Shown: positions 19,301 to 29,552 of the stretch, piece by piece
Position numbering within the stretch: position 1 is the first letter of the stretch
Layout: each line of letters opens with the position of its first letter
Source: Flavobacteriales bacterium UBA952
GTDB taxonomy: Bacteria; Bacteroidota; Bacteroidia; Flavobacteriales_D; Crocinitomicaceae
Assembly (NCBI GenBank): GCA_905182495.1
Contig: CAJJBU010000018.1
Span: 1 to 64,000, forward strand
DNA length: 64,000 bases
Reading direction: 5' to 3'
Program-made: the position numbers and the translations under genes
The notes under the pieces: generated by a model
What the model saw: only the letters and a program-made list of their open reading frames with translations
Told to the model about the DNA's origin: nothing
Databases searched by the model: none

Positions 19301-22300
19301 GATTTAACGATTACAAACTCCACAACAGGAACAGATACCCAAACGGCTTGTGATACTTATACCTGGATTGATGGCAATACGTATACTTCAAGTAACAACT
19401 CGGCTACTGTCCTATTAACGAATGCTGCAGGATGCGACAGTACAGTAACTCTTGATTTAACAATTACGAACTCCACAACTGGAACAGATACCCAAACGGC
19501 ATGTGATACCTATACTTGGATTGATGGCAATACGTATACTGCAAGTAACAATTCGGCTACTGTCCTATTAACGAATGCTGCGGGATGCGACAGTACAGTA
19601 ACTCTTGATTTAACGATTACAAATTCTACAACAGGAACAGATACACAGGCTTCTTGTGATACCTATACTTGGATTGATGGCAATACGTATACTTCAAGTA
19701 ACAACAGTGCGACATGGTTACTCACAAATGCTGCAGGATGCGACAGTACCGTAACTCTTGATTTAACAATAGCTAATTCCCTGACAGGAACAGATACCCA
19801 AACGGCATGTGATACCTATACTTGGATTGATGGCAATACGTATACTGTAAGTAATAACTCGGCAACGTTCTTACTAACGGCTAGTGGAGGATGTGACAGT
19901 ACAGTAACTCTTGATTTAACGATTACAAATTCTACAACTGGAACTGATACCCAAACGGCATGTGATACCTATACTTGGATTGATGGCAATACGTATACTT
20001 CAAGTAACAACTCGGCTACTGTTCTATTAACGAATGCTGCGGGATGCGACAGTACAGTAACTCTTGATCTAACGATTACAAACTCCACAACTGGAACAGA
20101 TACCCAAACGGCTTGTGATACTTACACCTGGATTGATGGGAACACATATACTGCAAGTAACAACTCGGCTACTGTTCTATTAACGAATGCTGCGGGATGC
20201 GACAGTACAGTAACTCTTGATCTAACGATTACAAACTCCACAACTGGAACAGATACCCAAACGGCATGTGATACTTATACCTGGATTGATGGCAATACGT
20301 ATACTGTAAGTAACAACTCGGCTACTGTCCTATTAACGAATGCTGCGGGATGCGACAGTACAGTAACTCTTGATTTAACGATTACAAACTCCACAACAGG
20401 AACAGATACACAGGCTTCTTGTGATACCTATACTTGGATTGATGGTAATACGTATACTGTAAGTAACAACTCGGCTACTGTTCTATTAACGAATGCTGCG
20501 GGATGCGACAGTACCGTAACTCTTGATTTAACAATAGCTAATTCCCTGACAGGAACAGATACCCAAACGGCATGTGATACCTATACTTGGATTGATGGCA
20601 ATACGTATACTGTAAGTAATAACTCGGCAACGTTCTTACTAACGGCTAGTGGAGGATGTGACAGTACAGTAACTCTTGATTTAACGATTACAAATTCTAC
20701 AACTGGAACTGATACCCAAACGGCATGTGATACCTATACTTGGATTGATGGCAATACGTATACTTCAAGTAACAACTCGGCTACTGTCCTATTAACGAAT
20801 GCTGCGGGATGCGACAGTACAGTAACTCTTGATCTAACGATTACAAACTCCACAACTGGAACAGATACCCAAACGGCTTGTGATACTTACACCTGGATTG
20901 ATGGGAACACATATACTGCAAGTAACAACTCGGCTACTGTCCTATTAATGAATGCTGCAGGATGCGACAGTACAGTAACTCTTGATCTAACGATTACAAA
21001 CTCCACAACTGGAACAGATACCCAAACGGCATGTGATACCTATACTTGGATTGATGGCAATACGTATACTGTAAGTAACAACTCGGCTACTGTCCTATTA
21101 ACGAATGCTGCAGGATGCGACAGTACAGTAACTCTTGATTTAACGATTACAAATTCTACAACTGGAACAGATACCCAAACGGCATGTGATACCTATACTT
21201 GGATTGATGGCAATACGTATACTGCAAGTAACAACTCGGCTACTGTTCTATTAACGAATGCTGCAGGATGTGACAGTACAGTAACTTTAGATCTTACGAT
21301 TAATAATACGCCCTCATTTTTAATCTTAGGAACAGATCCAACAGTTTGTAATGCTTCAGATGGTTTGATTACCATCAGTGGATTAGACCCACTCACAAAT
21401 TATACTTTGACATATGATTCCCTATCGACGGCAACACAAGTAGCTATAATCACCACAGATGCTGTGGGAGAATTTACTCTTATTGGATTTGAAGCCGGTC
21501 TCTATAATGCATTCTCAATCACACTAAATACTTGTTCCTTCACGTCCACAGAAAACATTGACCTCAATAACCCTTTAGCGCCTTCTGTTGATGTGCAAGC
21601 TGACAATACGGTATGCGATAGCTATACACTTGAAGCCATAACGGGGAACAACCTATCTGGAAATGAGGCCTATTATTCTCAAAGTAATGGTGCAGGAGTA
21701 CCTTTAAATCCTGGAGATGTGATTACGGCTTCGCAAACCGTTTACATCTACGACATTATTGGAATCTGCAGTGATGAAACTTCTTTTATACTTACAATAG
21801 ACAACACCCCTCTTATAACGCCCCCAGGTGATCAGCAAGTATGCGAGTCTTATTTCTTACCTCTGAGTATTTTAGGAACAAACCTATCAGGGAATGAGAG
21901 TTATTATAATGATTTACAAAGCAATGGAGGTGCCGTTATTACAGATGTAATTACAAGTTCTCAAACGGTTTATATCTATGATGAAAACGGCGCTTGTAAT
22001 AATGAAGTTTCTTTTGAACTGACGATAAACTACCTTCCCGAAGTGATTTCTTTCTCAGGTGAGGGAACCTACTGTGAGGGCGACATCATCGGAAATCTCA
22101 CTGCAGAAGTAAGTGGCGTAGGACAATACAGTTTAGGATATTCCCTTGATGGTATTCCGATGACTGAAACGTCTTCTTCTGTTACTATTGATCTTGGAAA
22201 TGAAGCTGGGGTATATATTCTCACAGCAATCTCTGATGACCATTGTAGTAACAATGTGGATCTTACACAAACAATCCTTATTAATGCATTGCCTGATGCT

Positions 22301-22816
22301 CCGATACTTTCTGATGATGCCCAGTACTGCGCCAATGAACCAGCTGCACCGATGGAGGCGCAAGGAAGCGCGGGGACCTACACCTGGTATGCTGACAACA
22401 CATTAAGCGATGTGCTCTCTACACAAGAAAGCTATACGCCACCAAATACCATTGGAAGTATAAGCTATTATGTAACCGCTACCGAGAACGGGTGTCAAGG
22501 GCCGGCACAAATGATTACTATAGAATTCCAAGAATGTGGAATCATTATACCTACAGCGTTCACACCTGATAACGACAATGTAAATGACTTTTGGGAAATT
22601 GGTGATATAGATGCAATTTATCCAAACAATGTAGTGCGTGTATATAACAGACTTGGCAATAAAGTCTATGAATCTATCAAAGGGATCTACAACCAAATGC
22701 CTTGGGATGGAACCTATCAAAACCAAGCTCTTCCCGTGGCTTCTTACTACTATATCATTGAATACAACGATAATACAACAACCAATTCAAACGGAATTAT
22801 TACTATTGTAAAATAA
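13373..22816 (+). CDS. Giant tandem-repeat adhesin with T9SS type B sorting domain (three apparent frameshifts)
   Basis: SprB-like surface adhesin. After a signal peptide (MKNLTLICLLVISSFAFAQG) come ~800 residues of Cys-containing and Ig-like domains, then 36 copies of a 51-residue repeat (CDTYTWIDGNTYTASNNS, then AAGCDSTVTLDLTI; two Cys each), then ~500 residues of further Ig-like domains and a gliding-associated type B sorting domain (IPTAFTPDNDNVNDFWEI, VRVYNRLGNKVYES, ending GIITIVK). As read, the frame stops at 18169 because of a one-base insertion near 18163. Further one-base insertions lie near 18636 and 19235, so the last part returns to the starting frame. Corrected, the protein is about 3146 residues. 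A SprF/PorP-like gene follows directly, as for SprB. The insertions look like assembly blends rather than true mutations, but a truncated product cannot be excluded. Confidence 0.85.
15806..21316 (+). repeat. 36 tandem copies of a 153-bp coding unit
   Basis: Units start with GGAACAGATAC at 15806 and then every 153 bases (15959, 16112 and so on) to 21164. The distance from first to last start is 5358 bases, that is 35 x 153 plus the three extra bases. Most copies are nearly identical, differing at a few codons (Ala, Ser or Val before SNNSAT; occasional ASC for TAC; TASGG for TNAAG). Units 16, 19 and 23 are 154 bases long. Confidence 0.95.
19634..21163 (+). repeat. Higher-order repeat: 765-bp block of five units, duplicated
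   Basis: Units 19634-20398 and 20399-21163 show the same order of variants: an ASC unit ending IANSL, a Val/TASGG unit, a Ser unit, an Ala unit with the rare spelling GGGAACACATATACT, and a Val unit. The marker sequences recur exactly 765 bases apart (for example IANSL-TGTD at 19787 and 20552). This shows that the array grew by block duplication. Confidence 0.85.
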
Positions 22817-22822
22817 CTGACT

Positions 22823-23809
22823 ATGAAAAACTTAACTTTTATTATAATAATATTTGCGACCTCATTTGTTTTTGGTCAGCAAACTCCCCAGTATTCACAA
22901 TATCAACGCAATCAGTTCATGGTTAATCCCGCAGCAGCTGGGGTTTATGACTTTGTAGATATAACCATGTCAGGAAGATGGCAATGGATGGGCGTTCAGG
23001 ATGCTCCAAAGACATCCTATTTGGCATTTTCTGTCCCAATTCGCTTTAAACCAAAATTTTACAATCCAGGTATTCGAACCAGTAGTGGAATAGTAGAGAA
23101 TCCGGAAATTAAAACGGGTAAGTTAAAGCATACAATCGGAGGTCAATTATTAGCAGATCAATATGGCGCATTTCGCAAAATGTCTTTTTCAGGAACATAC
23201 GCAATTCATGTCCCTATGACTAAAAAGTTAAATCTGTCATTTGGCTTAAAGGCAGGTCTTTCTAATAACACCTTTTTTGCTGATCAAGCGCAAGTCCTTA
23301 ACATTATGGCTCCAGGTACAAACCCATATGTTGACAACACCTATGATAATTTTATACAAGACCAATCAAATAAGTATTTGATGGATATGGGGGCGGGTTT
23401 ATATATGTATTCGAAAAAACTCTTTATTGGTCTTTCAGCCGAGCAATTAACAAGAGATTTGGTGCAATTTGGTCAAGGGACTGCTAATTTTAACCCTCAA
23501 ATACATTTTGCATTAATTGGTGGATATCAAATCCCGGCGGGTGATAACCTTACAATAACACCTAGTTTTTTATTGAAATACATGAGTCCTGCACCAATGT
23601 CTATTGACGGAAATGTACAATTCGAATATAAGAAATGGCTTTGGTTGACGATGGGTTATCGACATACAGACGCTTTAATCGTTATGGCGGGAATGAATAT
23701 CAGTGAACGATTTAAAGTTGGATATTCTTATGATTACTCGTTGTCTCGATTTAATAATTTTTCTTCCGGAGGTCATGAGTTGACTTTAGGCTTAATGTTG
23801 GGTAGATAA
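22823..23809 (+). CDS. PorP/SprF-family T9SS outer-membrane protein
   Basis: A 328-residue barrel protein that anchors or helps export a T9SS type B substrate. The signal peptide is MKNLTFIIIIFATSFVFGQ. Family features are QTPQYSQYQRNQFMVNPAAAG right after the signal, GRWQWMGVQDAPKTSYLAFS, and the C-terminal strands VGYSYDYSLSRFNNFSSGGH with ELTLGLMLG. It lies six bases after the giant adhesin and four before the OmpA-like gene, the same order as SprB-SprF in Flavobacterium. It is most likely the dedicated partner of that adhesin. Confidence 0.93.
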   Translation: MKNLTFIIIIFATSFVFGQQTPQYSQYQRNQFMVNPAAAGVYDFVDITMSGRWQWMGVQDAPKTSYLAFSVPIRFKPKFYNPGIRTSSGIVENPEIKTGKLKHTIGGQLLADQYGAFRKMSFSGTYAIHVPMTKKLNLSFGLKAGLSNNTFFADQAQVLNIMAPGTNPYVDNTYDNFIQDQSNKYLMDMGAGLYMYSKKLFIGLSAEQLTRDLVQFGQGTANFNPQIHFALIGGYQIPAGDNLTITPSFLLKYMSPAPMSIDGNVQFEYKKWLWLTMGYRHTDALIVMAGMNISERFKVGYSYDYSLSRFNNFSSGGHELTLGLMLGR

Positions 23810-23813
23810 TAAT

Positions 23814-25304
23814 ATGAAAGTTATGCGATTAAATTCTTTAGTTAGTTTCCTTTTAATAGGATTCAGTGCAGCAGCACAATATAGTGATATAGAAGAGCCT
23901 CATCGTTTAGGTGGAGAGGTGAATTCAATAGCAGAGGAGATTTCACCTGTCTTTTCTAAGGAAAGCTCAACGCTCTATTATACGAGAGTAAATGATCCTC
24001 AATCAATAGGAGGGATAAACGACCAAGATATTTGGCTTAGCGAATGGAATGGTGAAAAAAACTATTCAAAAGGAGAAGATTATAAGAGTTTGAATAATAA
24101 ATATAACAATTCAATTGTCGGATTTAATAGTGATGAGACCATTGTCTATTTAATCAACTCTTATGACGGAAAAAAAGACATGAAAAAGGGATTGTCTTAT
24201 GCGAAGAAAAAAGGAAATGCATGGGGTTCTCCTAAAGAAATATCTATACCAGGACTTGATATTGAGGGCGATTTCTATGGCTTTCATGTCAATAAGCAAG
24301 GGAACGTTATTCTTATCTCCTATGTCGGCCCAAATTCTCTTGGACAAGAGGACCTTTATGTGAGTCTTAAAAATGATGAAAAATGGTCTGAGCCACTAAG
24401 TTTAGGTACAACTATAAATTCTACAGGTTTTGAGATTTCTCCATTTTTATCAGAAAACAATGACACCCTCTATTTTTCAACCAATGGAAGAGATGGTGAA
24501 GGGGATGCGGATATTTTTTACGCTGTTAGAAATTCCGAATCTTGGACAGATTGGTCAACGCCTAAAAATATAGGCCCACTTATTAACTCTCCTAAGTTTG
24601 ATGCCTATTTTACCATGTCAGATGGTTTCTTTTATTGGTCTAGCAATCGAGACAGTGAAAGATCTGATATTTATTATTCAACATTTCTTCCACCACCACC
24701 ACTTTTTGCTTCTGCAGAAGGGACTGATGTGACCATTTTTCAAGGAAATGATGGTTCAATTGATTTAACCCCTGAAGGAGGGATCTCCCCATATGCATAT
24801 GAATGGTCTAATGGAGTGACTGAAGAGGACCCCACAGATTTGGTTAAGGGGATATATACCGTTCTTGTTACTGATGCTATTGGTCAGGAAGTGCAAGTTG
24901 TCGTTGAAATTGGAGAACCTGACTTAGTTATTGAGCCTGTTGTTGAGCCAGTGATAGAAACACCACTTATTGCCACAATTATTTATTTTGATTTTAATTC
25001 GAGCTATCACAATGCAATCAATAAAAAGGAGATGCTTGCATTCTGCCAAGGAATTGAAAATAAAAAAGATACAAAAATCGTTATTGAATCCCATTGTGAT
25101 AAAAGAGCAACTGTTGAATATAACGTTTGGCTTTCAAAAAAGCGTATGGAAAGAACAAGCGAATTCTTGGTAAGCAAAGGGTTTTCGAAAGAAAATATTT
25201 CAGGGGCGTATAAGGGAGAATCTGAATTAGAGATTAATTGCGACAACTGTACTGAGGAAAACCATACCATTAATCGTAGAACGGTTATTAAGGTTGTAAA
25301 ATAA
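23814..25304 (+). CDS. OmpA-family protein with PD40 beta-propeller and SprB repeat
   Basis: A 496-residue periplasmic protein linked to the cell wall. A signal peptide (MRLNSLVSFLLIGFSAAAQ, after MKV) is followed by WD40-like PD40 blades (~30-290: EISPVFSKESSTLYYTRV, EISPFLSENNDTLYFSTNG, FDAYFTMSDGFFYWSSNR). Next is one SprB-type repeat (~305-365: GNDGSIDLTPEGGISPYAYE), an acidic linker and an OmpA C-terminal peptidoglycan-binding domain (~385-496: IIYFDFNSSYHN, ESHCDKRATVEYN, LSKKRMERT, NRRTVIKV). The Asp and Arg that bind diaminopimelate are kept. This resembles PorE/SprE-neighbourhood proteins that fix T9SS components to the wall. It ends the adhesin operon. Confidence 0.88.
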   Translation: MKVMRLNSLVSFLLIGFSAAAQYSDIEEPHRLGGEVNSIAEEISPVFSKESSTLYYTRVNDPQSIGGINDQDIWLSEWNGEKNYSKGEDYKSLNNKYNNSIVGFNSDETIVYLINSYDGKKDMKKGLSYAKKKGNAWGSPKEISIPGLDIEGDFYGFHVNKQGNVILISYVGPNSLGQEDLYVSLKNDEKWSEPLSLGTTINSTGFEISPFLSENNDTLYFSTNGRDGEGDADIFYAVRNSESWTDWSTPKNIGPLINSPKFDAYFTMSDGFFYWSSNRDSERSDIYYSTFLPPPPLFASAEGTDVTIFQGNDGSIDLTPEGGISPYAYEWSNGVTEEDPTDLVKGIYTVLVTDAIGQEVQVVVEIGEPDLVIEPVVEPVIETPLIATIIYFDFNSSYHNAINKKEMLAFCQGIENKKDTKIVIESHCDKRATVEYNVWLSKKRMERTSEFLVSKGFSKENISGAYKGESELEINCDNCTEENHTINRRTVIKVVK

Positions 25305-25365
25305 ATCACGTCAGCTAAATTTCAACTAGCCTATCCTTTTATTTAAATAGGCATAATTTATGTGC

Positions 25366-25373
25366 TACCTTTG
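25366..25373 (+). promoter_or_regulatory. Possible -7 box upstream of the 207-residue membrane protein
   Basis: TACCTTTG fits TAnnTTTG, 40 bases before the ATG at 25413. No good TTG is found 19-21 bases upstream. Just before it, GCCTAT (25329) and ATAGGC (25347) could form a weak hairpin ending the previous operon. Confidence 0.4.
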
Positions 25374-25412
25374 AATTAGGTTAATTACAATTATTTGCTT
25401 CAAAGTGTGTAA

Positions 25413-26036
25413 ATGGATATTCTAAGGCTTACTTTTCAATTAGGGGTTTTCTTCGCTATATATAGCTTTATCTGGTTCTTTATTGACCTTGGAATTAAAA
25501 TAATGACATCAGGTTCGGTCAGAGGATTAATTCAAACGTATCTTCTAAAAGGGGTAAAGTATCTGTTTTTAGTTAATGTTATTTTTTTATTTTCTATCGC
25601 TGAGAATCAGGTGTCTATAAAGGATAGCTCCATGTTTCCTGTCGTTGTGATTTTAGTTCTTTATTTTGTTGGAAAATTTCAAAAAAATCAAAATACGAAT
25701 GCGCTGTTTTCTAGAATGGGAATGCAATCAAAAGTGATTCAATTCAATGCCAAGTATGAAATCATCGTTATCTCCTTTTCGATTCTTGCCTTTATCGGTT
25801 TTATAATAGAGCCCAGTTACGCCCTCAATCCAGTTTCTTTATGGTTTAAAGAGAGTATCATTGATATCGCGTCAACGGCTCTCATTGGATTTATTTTTAA
25901 AATAATCGGGTTGTTCTTTTTATTGGGCCTTTTAACTAAAACAGTAAATGCATTTCAATTTCTCTTAGGTAAATTAGTCCCTAGCGACAATGGACCAAAA
26001 CAAGATCAATTTGATGATTTTGAAGAAGTAGAATAA
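25413..26036 (+). CDS. Membrane protein of unknown function
   Basis: A 207-residue protein with about four or five hydrophobic segments (~7-30, 45-65, 72-90, 118-136, 155-180) and an acidic C-terminal tail (QDQFDDFEEVE). I do not recognise a family. It lies 25 bases before rnpA on the same strand and probably shares its transcript with rnpA and the S41 protease. There is no signal peptide apart from the first membrane segment. Confidence 0.6.
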   Translation: MDILRLTFQLGVFFAIYSFIWFFIDLGIKIMTSGSVRGLIQTYLLKGVKYLFLVNVIFLFSIAENQVSIKDSSMFPVVVILVLYFVGKFQKNQNTNALFSRMGMQSKVIQFNAKYEIIVISFSILAFIGFIIEPSYALNPVSLWFKESIIDIASTALIGFIFKIIGLFFLLGLLTKTVNAFQFLLGKLVPSDNGPKQDQFDDFEEVE

Positions 26037-26061
26037 TTTAATCTTCAGGAATAATAACACA

Positions 26062-26424
26062 ATGGATCATTCATTTCCAAAGGAATTAAGACTTACCCAT
26101 AAAAAGGATATCGATCACCTATTCGAGAAAGGACAGCGATTGAAATCTCATCCATTTGTGATTCTTTATGAGGATATTACTCCAAAGAGAGGAATCCCTT
26201 TTAAGTTACTTATATCTGTTCCAAAACGAAATTTCAAGAGAGCGGTAGATAGAAATTATTTGAAGCGCTGCATCCGTGAAATTGTTCGACGAAATAAAGA
26301 ACTTCTTACCAAGGGTGACGATAAGACCCTTTGTATTGCTATTTTATATAGTTTTAAGACCAAGCTTGAATTCTCTAGACTTGAGGAAGGATTGTTGAAT
26401 GGGCTAAAAAAAATTCATTCATGA
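26062..26424 (+). CDS. rnpA: Ribonuclease P protein component
   Basis: The 120-residue basic protein subunit of RNase P, which helps the catalytic RNA trim tRNA 5' leaders. Family features are LTHKKDIDHLFEKGQRLKSH at the N-terminus and the signature KRNFKRAVDRNYLKRCIREI (~58-77) with its Arg/Lys-rich helix, followed by a short hydrophobic strand. Length is normal. Its stop overlaps the S41 protease start (ATGA). The usual rpmH and yidC neighbours are absent, as is common in Bacteroidota. Confidence 0.93.
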   Translation: MDHSFPKELRLTHKKDIDHLFEKGQRLKSHPFVILYEDITPKRGIPFKLLISVPKRNFKRAVDRNYLKRCIREIVRRNKELLTKGDDKTLCIAILYSFKTKLEFSRLEEGLLNGLKKIHS

Positions 26425-28064
26425 AGATAATTATAAACAGTGCGTTAATCGTTGCGTCTCTATTCCTTTTCCCCAATTCATTCAATAGCCAATCTAGAGG
26501 TTTTGAAATCTTAAAAAACATGGAGCTTATGGATCAAATCCATGAGTATCTTGATTTATATTATGTGGACGAACCAGCAACTGGATATATTTCTAAAGTT
26601 GCTATTGATGAGATGCTAAAGGAGCTAGATCCGTACACCGTATTTTATCATGAGTCTAACATGGAGAATTTCCGTTTGATGGCCACAGGGCAATACGGGG
26701 GAATAGGAGCTTTAATTAGAAAAATAAAAGACGTCACTTGTATCGTACAACCCTATGAAAATAGCCCTGCTCATTTAAGCGGTTTAAAGGCAGGAGATAG
26801 GATTATGGCAATAGATGGTGTTTCTATGGTTGGGAAGTCTTCTGATGATGTCTCTTCGTTTCTTAAAGGCCCAAGAGGCACCACGATTGAAATCGAAGTC
26901 GACCGCGTAAATTCTGAAAAACAAATCATCAAAGTGACCCGAGAGGAAATTAAGCTGCCTGATTTACCTTATTTCGGAATGGTATCCCAAGACATTGGCT
27001 ATGTCAAGCTATCGAGCTTCTCACAAACGGCATTTCAAAGTGTTGAAACTGCTTTCAAATCGTTAAGTGACCAAGGAATGCAAACGGCTATTCTCGATTT
27101 AAGAGATAACGGTGGTGGATTGCTCAAGGAAGCCATTAGAATAGTTAATCTATTTGTCCCGAAAGGTCGAGAAGTTGTTTCTACAAAAGGCCGCTTGGTA
27201 GAGGAGAACAGAACTTATAAAACAAGTGAAAAAGCAATTTACCCAGAAATGAAATTGGTTGTACTCATTAACGAAAGAAGTGCTTCTGCTAGTGAAATTG
27301 TTGCGGGTAGTTTACAAGATTTAGATCGAGCGGTTATTATTGGTAATCAGAGTTATGGTAAAGGATTGGTTCAAAGAACTTTTGACCTTAAATATGGCTC
27401 AAAATTAAAACTAACCATTTCCAAGTACTATACACCCTCCGGTAGATGCGTGCAAAGACTAGAGTATTACAATAAGAACTCTAATGAAAAACCAGAAGAG
27501 ATTTCAGATACGTTATTAACCATTTTTAAAACGAGAAATGGAAGAGAAGTGATAGATGGTAGGGGAGTCGTTCCGGATCTAGAGATAAAAAAAGAAACAT
27601 TATCTCGTCTGACCACGCTTTTACTGATGCGAGATATGGTCTTCCATTTCGCAACCCAATATGCAGATAAAGTAGATTCCATTCCTCGTCCAGAAGACTT
27701 TTCATTAGCTGCAGACCGTTATCAGGATTTCATTGCCTTTGTTCTTGAAAATAAAGAGTTTACTTATGAAACAGCTACAGAGTTAAAGCTCAAGGAACTT
27801 AAAGAGTCGGCAATTGAGGAGGGGTATCTGGATTTGATACAAACCTCCTACGATTTGATTCAAAAATCAGTTTCAGCCGATTTAGAAAGAGAATTAGTTT
27901 CAATACAGCAAGAAATTTCAAGATGGATTGAAAGTGAAATTATTTCAAGGTATTATTTCCAATCCGGAATGAGTCGTCATGGTTTTAGGTTTGATTTGGA
28001 CATGATAAAGGCGCTAGAGATTTTAAATAATGACCAGGAGTATAATAATATCCTTAAATTTTAG
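26421..28064 (+). CDS. S41-family carboxy-terminal processing protease (CtpA/Prc-like)
   Basis: A periplasmic serine protease of 547 residues that cleaves proteins near their C-termini. The signal peptide is MKIIINSALIVASLFLFP. A PDZ domain lies at ~90-170 (GQYGGIGALIRKIKDVTCIV, GLKAGDRIMAIDGVSM). The tail-specific protease domain (~180-380) has the Ser-Lys dyad: Ser in NERSASASEIVAGSL (~295) and Lys in GNQSYGKGLVQ (~320). A ~170-residue C-terminal extension follows. It overlaps rnpA by four bases. The substrate is unknown. Confidence 0.92.
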   Translation: MKIIINSALIVASLFLFPNSFNSQSRGFEILKNMELMDQIHEYLDLYYVDEPATGYISKVAIDEMLKELDPYTVFYHESNMENFRLMATGQYGGIGALIRKIKDVTCIVQPYENSPAHLSGLKAGDRIMAIDGVSMVGKSSDDVSSFLKGPRGTTIEIEVDRVNSEKQIIKVTREEIKLPDLPYFGMVSQDIGYVKLSSFSQTAFQSVETAFKSLSDQGMQTAILDLRDNGGGLLKEAIRIVNLFVPKGREVVSTKGRLVEENRTYKTSEKAIYPEMKLVVLINERSASASEIVAGSLQDLDRAVIIGNQSYGKGLVQRTFDLKYGSKLKLTISKYYTPSGRCVQRLEYYNKNSNEKPEEISDTLLTIFKTRNGREVIDGRGVVPDLEIKKETLSRLTTLLLMRDMVFHFATQYADKVDSIPRPEDFSLAADRYQDFIAFVLENKEFTYETATELKLKELKESAIEEGYLDLIQTSYDLIQKSVSADLERELVSIQQEISRWIESEIISRYYFQSGMSRHGFRFDLDMIKALEILNNDQEYNNILKF

Positions 28065-28075
28065 TTTTAAGTAAA

Positions 28076-29527
28076 ATGAATCGGCCTTCTTCAAAATTCA
28101 TTCATTACTATACACATTTATTTGTTTTGTGCCTTTTTGTGGTAGGCATTGTTTGCAGTAAGTTCTTAATGTCTATGGGGATATTACTAGGAATTATCAG
28201 CCTACTTATCGAAGGTGATTTTAAAGCATATTATACCAACCTGAAAGCAAATCGTTTTTTCCTAGCGGTTCTTGTTTTTTATGGTATTCATGTATTTGGC
28301 ATGTTTTGGACAGAAGATATTATAGAGGGATTAAGTGATCTGAAAAGCAAGTTGACACTTGTTATCGTTCCTTTGATTGTCATCTCAAGGCCCCTTGTGC
28401 TTCGTAAAAGTTATAAGGCCATTATCTCTGTTTTTGTTTTGAGTCTGATAATTACCAGTATGATTAATTTCATCTCTTATCATTTTTATAGTTCAGATTT
28501 CAATTTCAAGGATGCCAGGGATATGTCCCTATTTAATTCTCATATACGATTTGCAATCATGATTGCTTTTGGTCTTCCCTTGCTTTACGATCTATCTAGA
28601 GATAATAAAAAGACGAGGTATTTATTTATTATTCCAGCAATTTGGTTTTTGTATTACACTTTTGTGAGTCAGGTTCTTACGGGCGTAGTTTGTTTAGGGG
28701 CCATTTTCATGACGCTTCTTATTTTCCCTTTATGGTTAAACAAGAAATATATTTCACTGTTATTTCTATCCTTTTCGGGAATCATTATATGCTCCCTGAT
28801 CTTTATTGGATTGAAATCAACTATCGTAAATGAGGCTCTGCCATCAGTAGATAATGAAAGTGTAAAATCTGCTTGGCAAATTCGTTCAAAACTTTCATAT
28901 GATGGAAAGGACAATAGAAATCAAGCCTTAAAATACACTTTGTCAAGATTTTTGATTTCTAAGAACTATTCTATGACTGGTTCAGGAGTTGACAAATTAA
29001 CCAAAGAAGAGGTGAGGTCGATTGAAAAAGGTATGGCACACTATTCTGAAATGGAGGGAGGATTTAGAGGGAGGATTGAAGGAATACGTTACCAGTTAAG
29101 CCATATGTCAGATCCAAATGGACATTCTTTATTACAGCGCATAGAAGCATGGAAGGTTGGTGCCTCAATATTTTGGTCTGAACCGATATTAGGTGTGGGG
29201 ACAGGTGACTTAATTAGTTCCTTTAAGTTGAAGTATAAAGAACTTCAGACAAAACTCACCCCTAAAAATCAAATCCGAGCACATAACACCTATTTAACCA
29301 GTCTAATTACATTTGGGCTTATTGGATTGTTGTCTTTTCTTCTGCTTCTATTTTCTTCTGGTATTATTCAGCTGCAACAGAAGCAGCTGATTGGATTCAT
29401 TTTCTTAGTGATTATGATGGTGACTTTCTTTTTTGAAGATACATTGGAGACGCAGACAGGCATCACTCTTTTTGCTTTTTTTTCAGCCTTATTTTCGCTT
29501 CCGATTCCAGGTCCTTCAACTGATTGA
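28076..29527 (+). CDS. O-antigen ligase/polymerase-family membrane protein
   Basis: A 483-residue polytopic protein with roughly eleven membrane segments and a long periplasmic loop (~255-390). Segments near the end carry the Wzy/WaaL-type motif RAHNTYLTSLITFGLIGL, and EAWKVGASIFWSEPILGVGT lies just before it, the usual place of the conserved Gly/His residues of the O-antigen ligase domain. Such proteins join or polymerise surface polysaccharide. No other polysaccharide genes lie beside it, so ligase and polymerase roles cannot be separated. It lies 11 bases after the S41 gene. Confidence 0.78.
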   Translation: MNRPSSKFIHYYTHLFVLCLFVVGIVCSKFLMSMGILLGIISLLIEGDFKAYYTNLKANRFFLAVLVFYGIHVFGMFWTEDIIEGLSDLKSKLTLVIVPLIVISRPLVLRKSYKAIISVFVLSLIITSMINFISYHFYSSDFNFKDARDMSLFNSHIRFAIMIAFGLPLLYDLSRDNKKTRYLFIIPAIWFLYYTFVSQVLTGVVCLGAIFMTLLIFPLWLNKKYISLLFLSFSGIIICSLIFIGLKSTIVNEALPSVDNESVKSAWQIRSKLSYDGKDNRNQALKYTLSRFLISKNYSMTGSGVDKLTKEEVRSIEKGMAHYSEMEGGFRGRIEGIRYQLSHMSDPNGHSLLQRIEAWKVGASIFWSEPILGVGTGDLISSFKLKYKELQTKLTPKNQIRAHNTYLTSLITFGLIGLLSFLLLLFSSGIIQLQQKQLIGFIFLVIMMVTFFFEDTLETQTGITLFAFFSALFSLPIPGPSTD

Positions 29528-29552
29528 TAAAAATCATTAATTTCGCTTAACC

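Noticed and set aside
15806-21316. Regular 153-bp repeats as a CRISPR-like array
   Set aside because: The whole unit is repeated without unique spacers and is coding.
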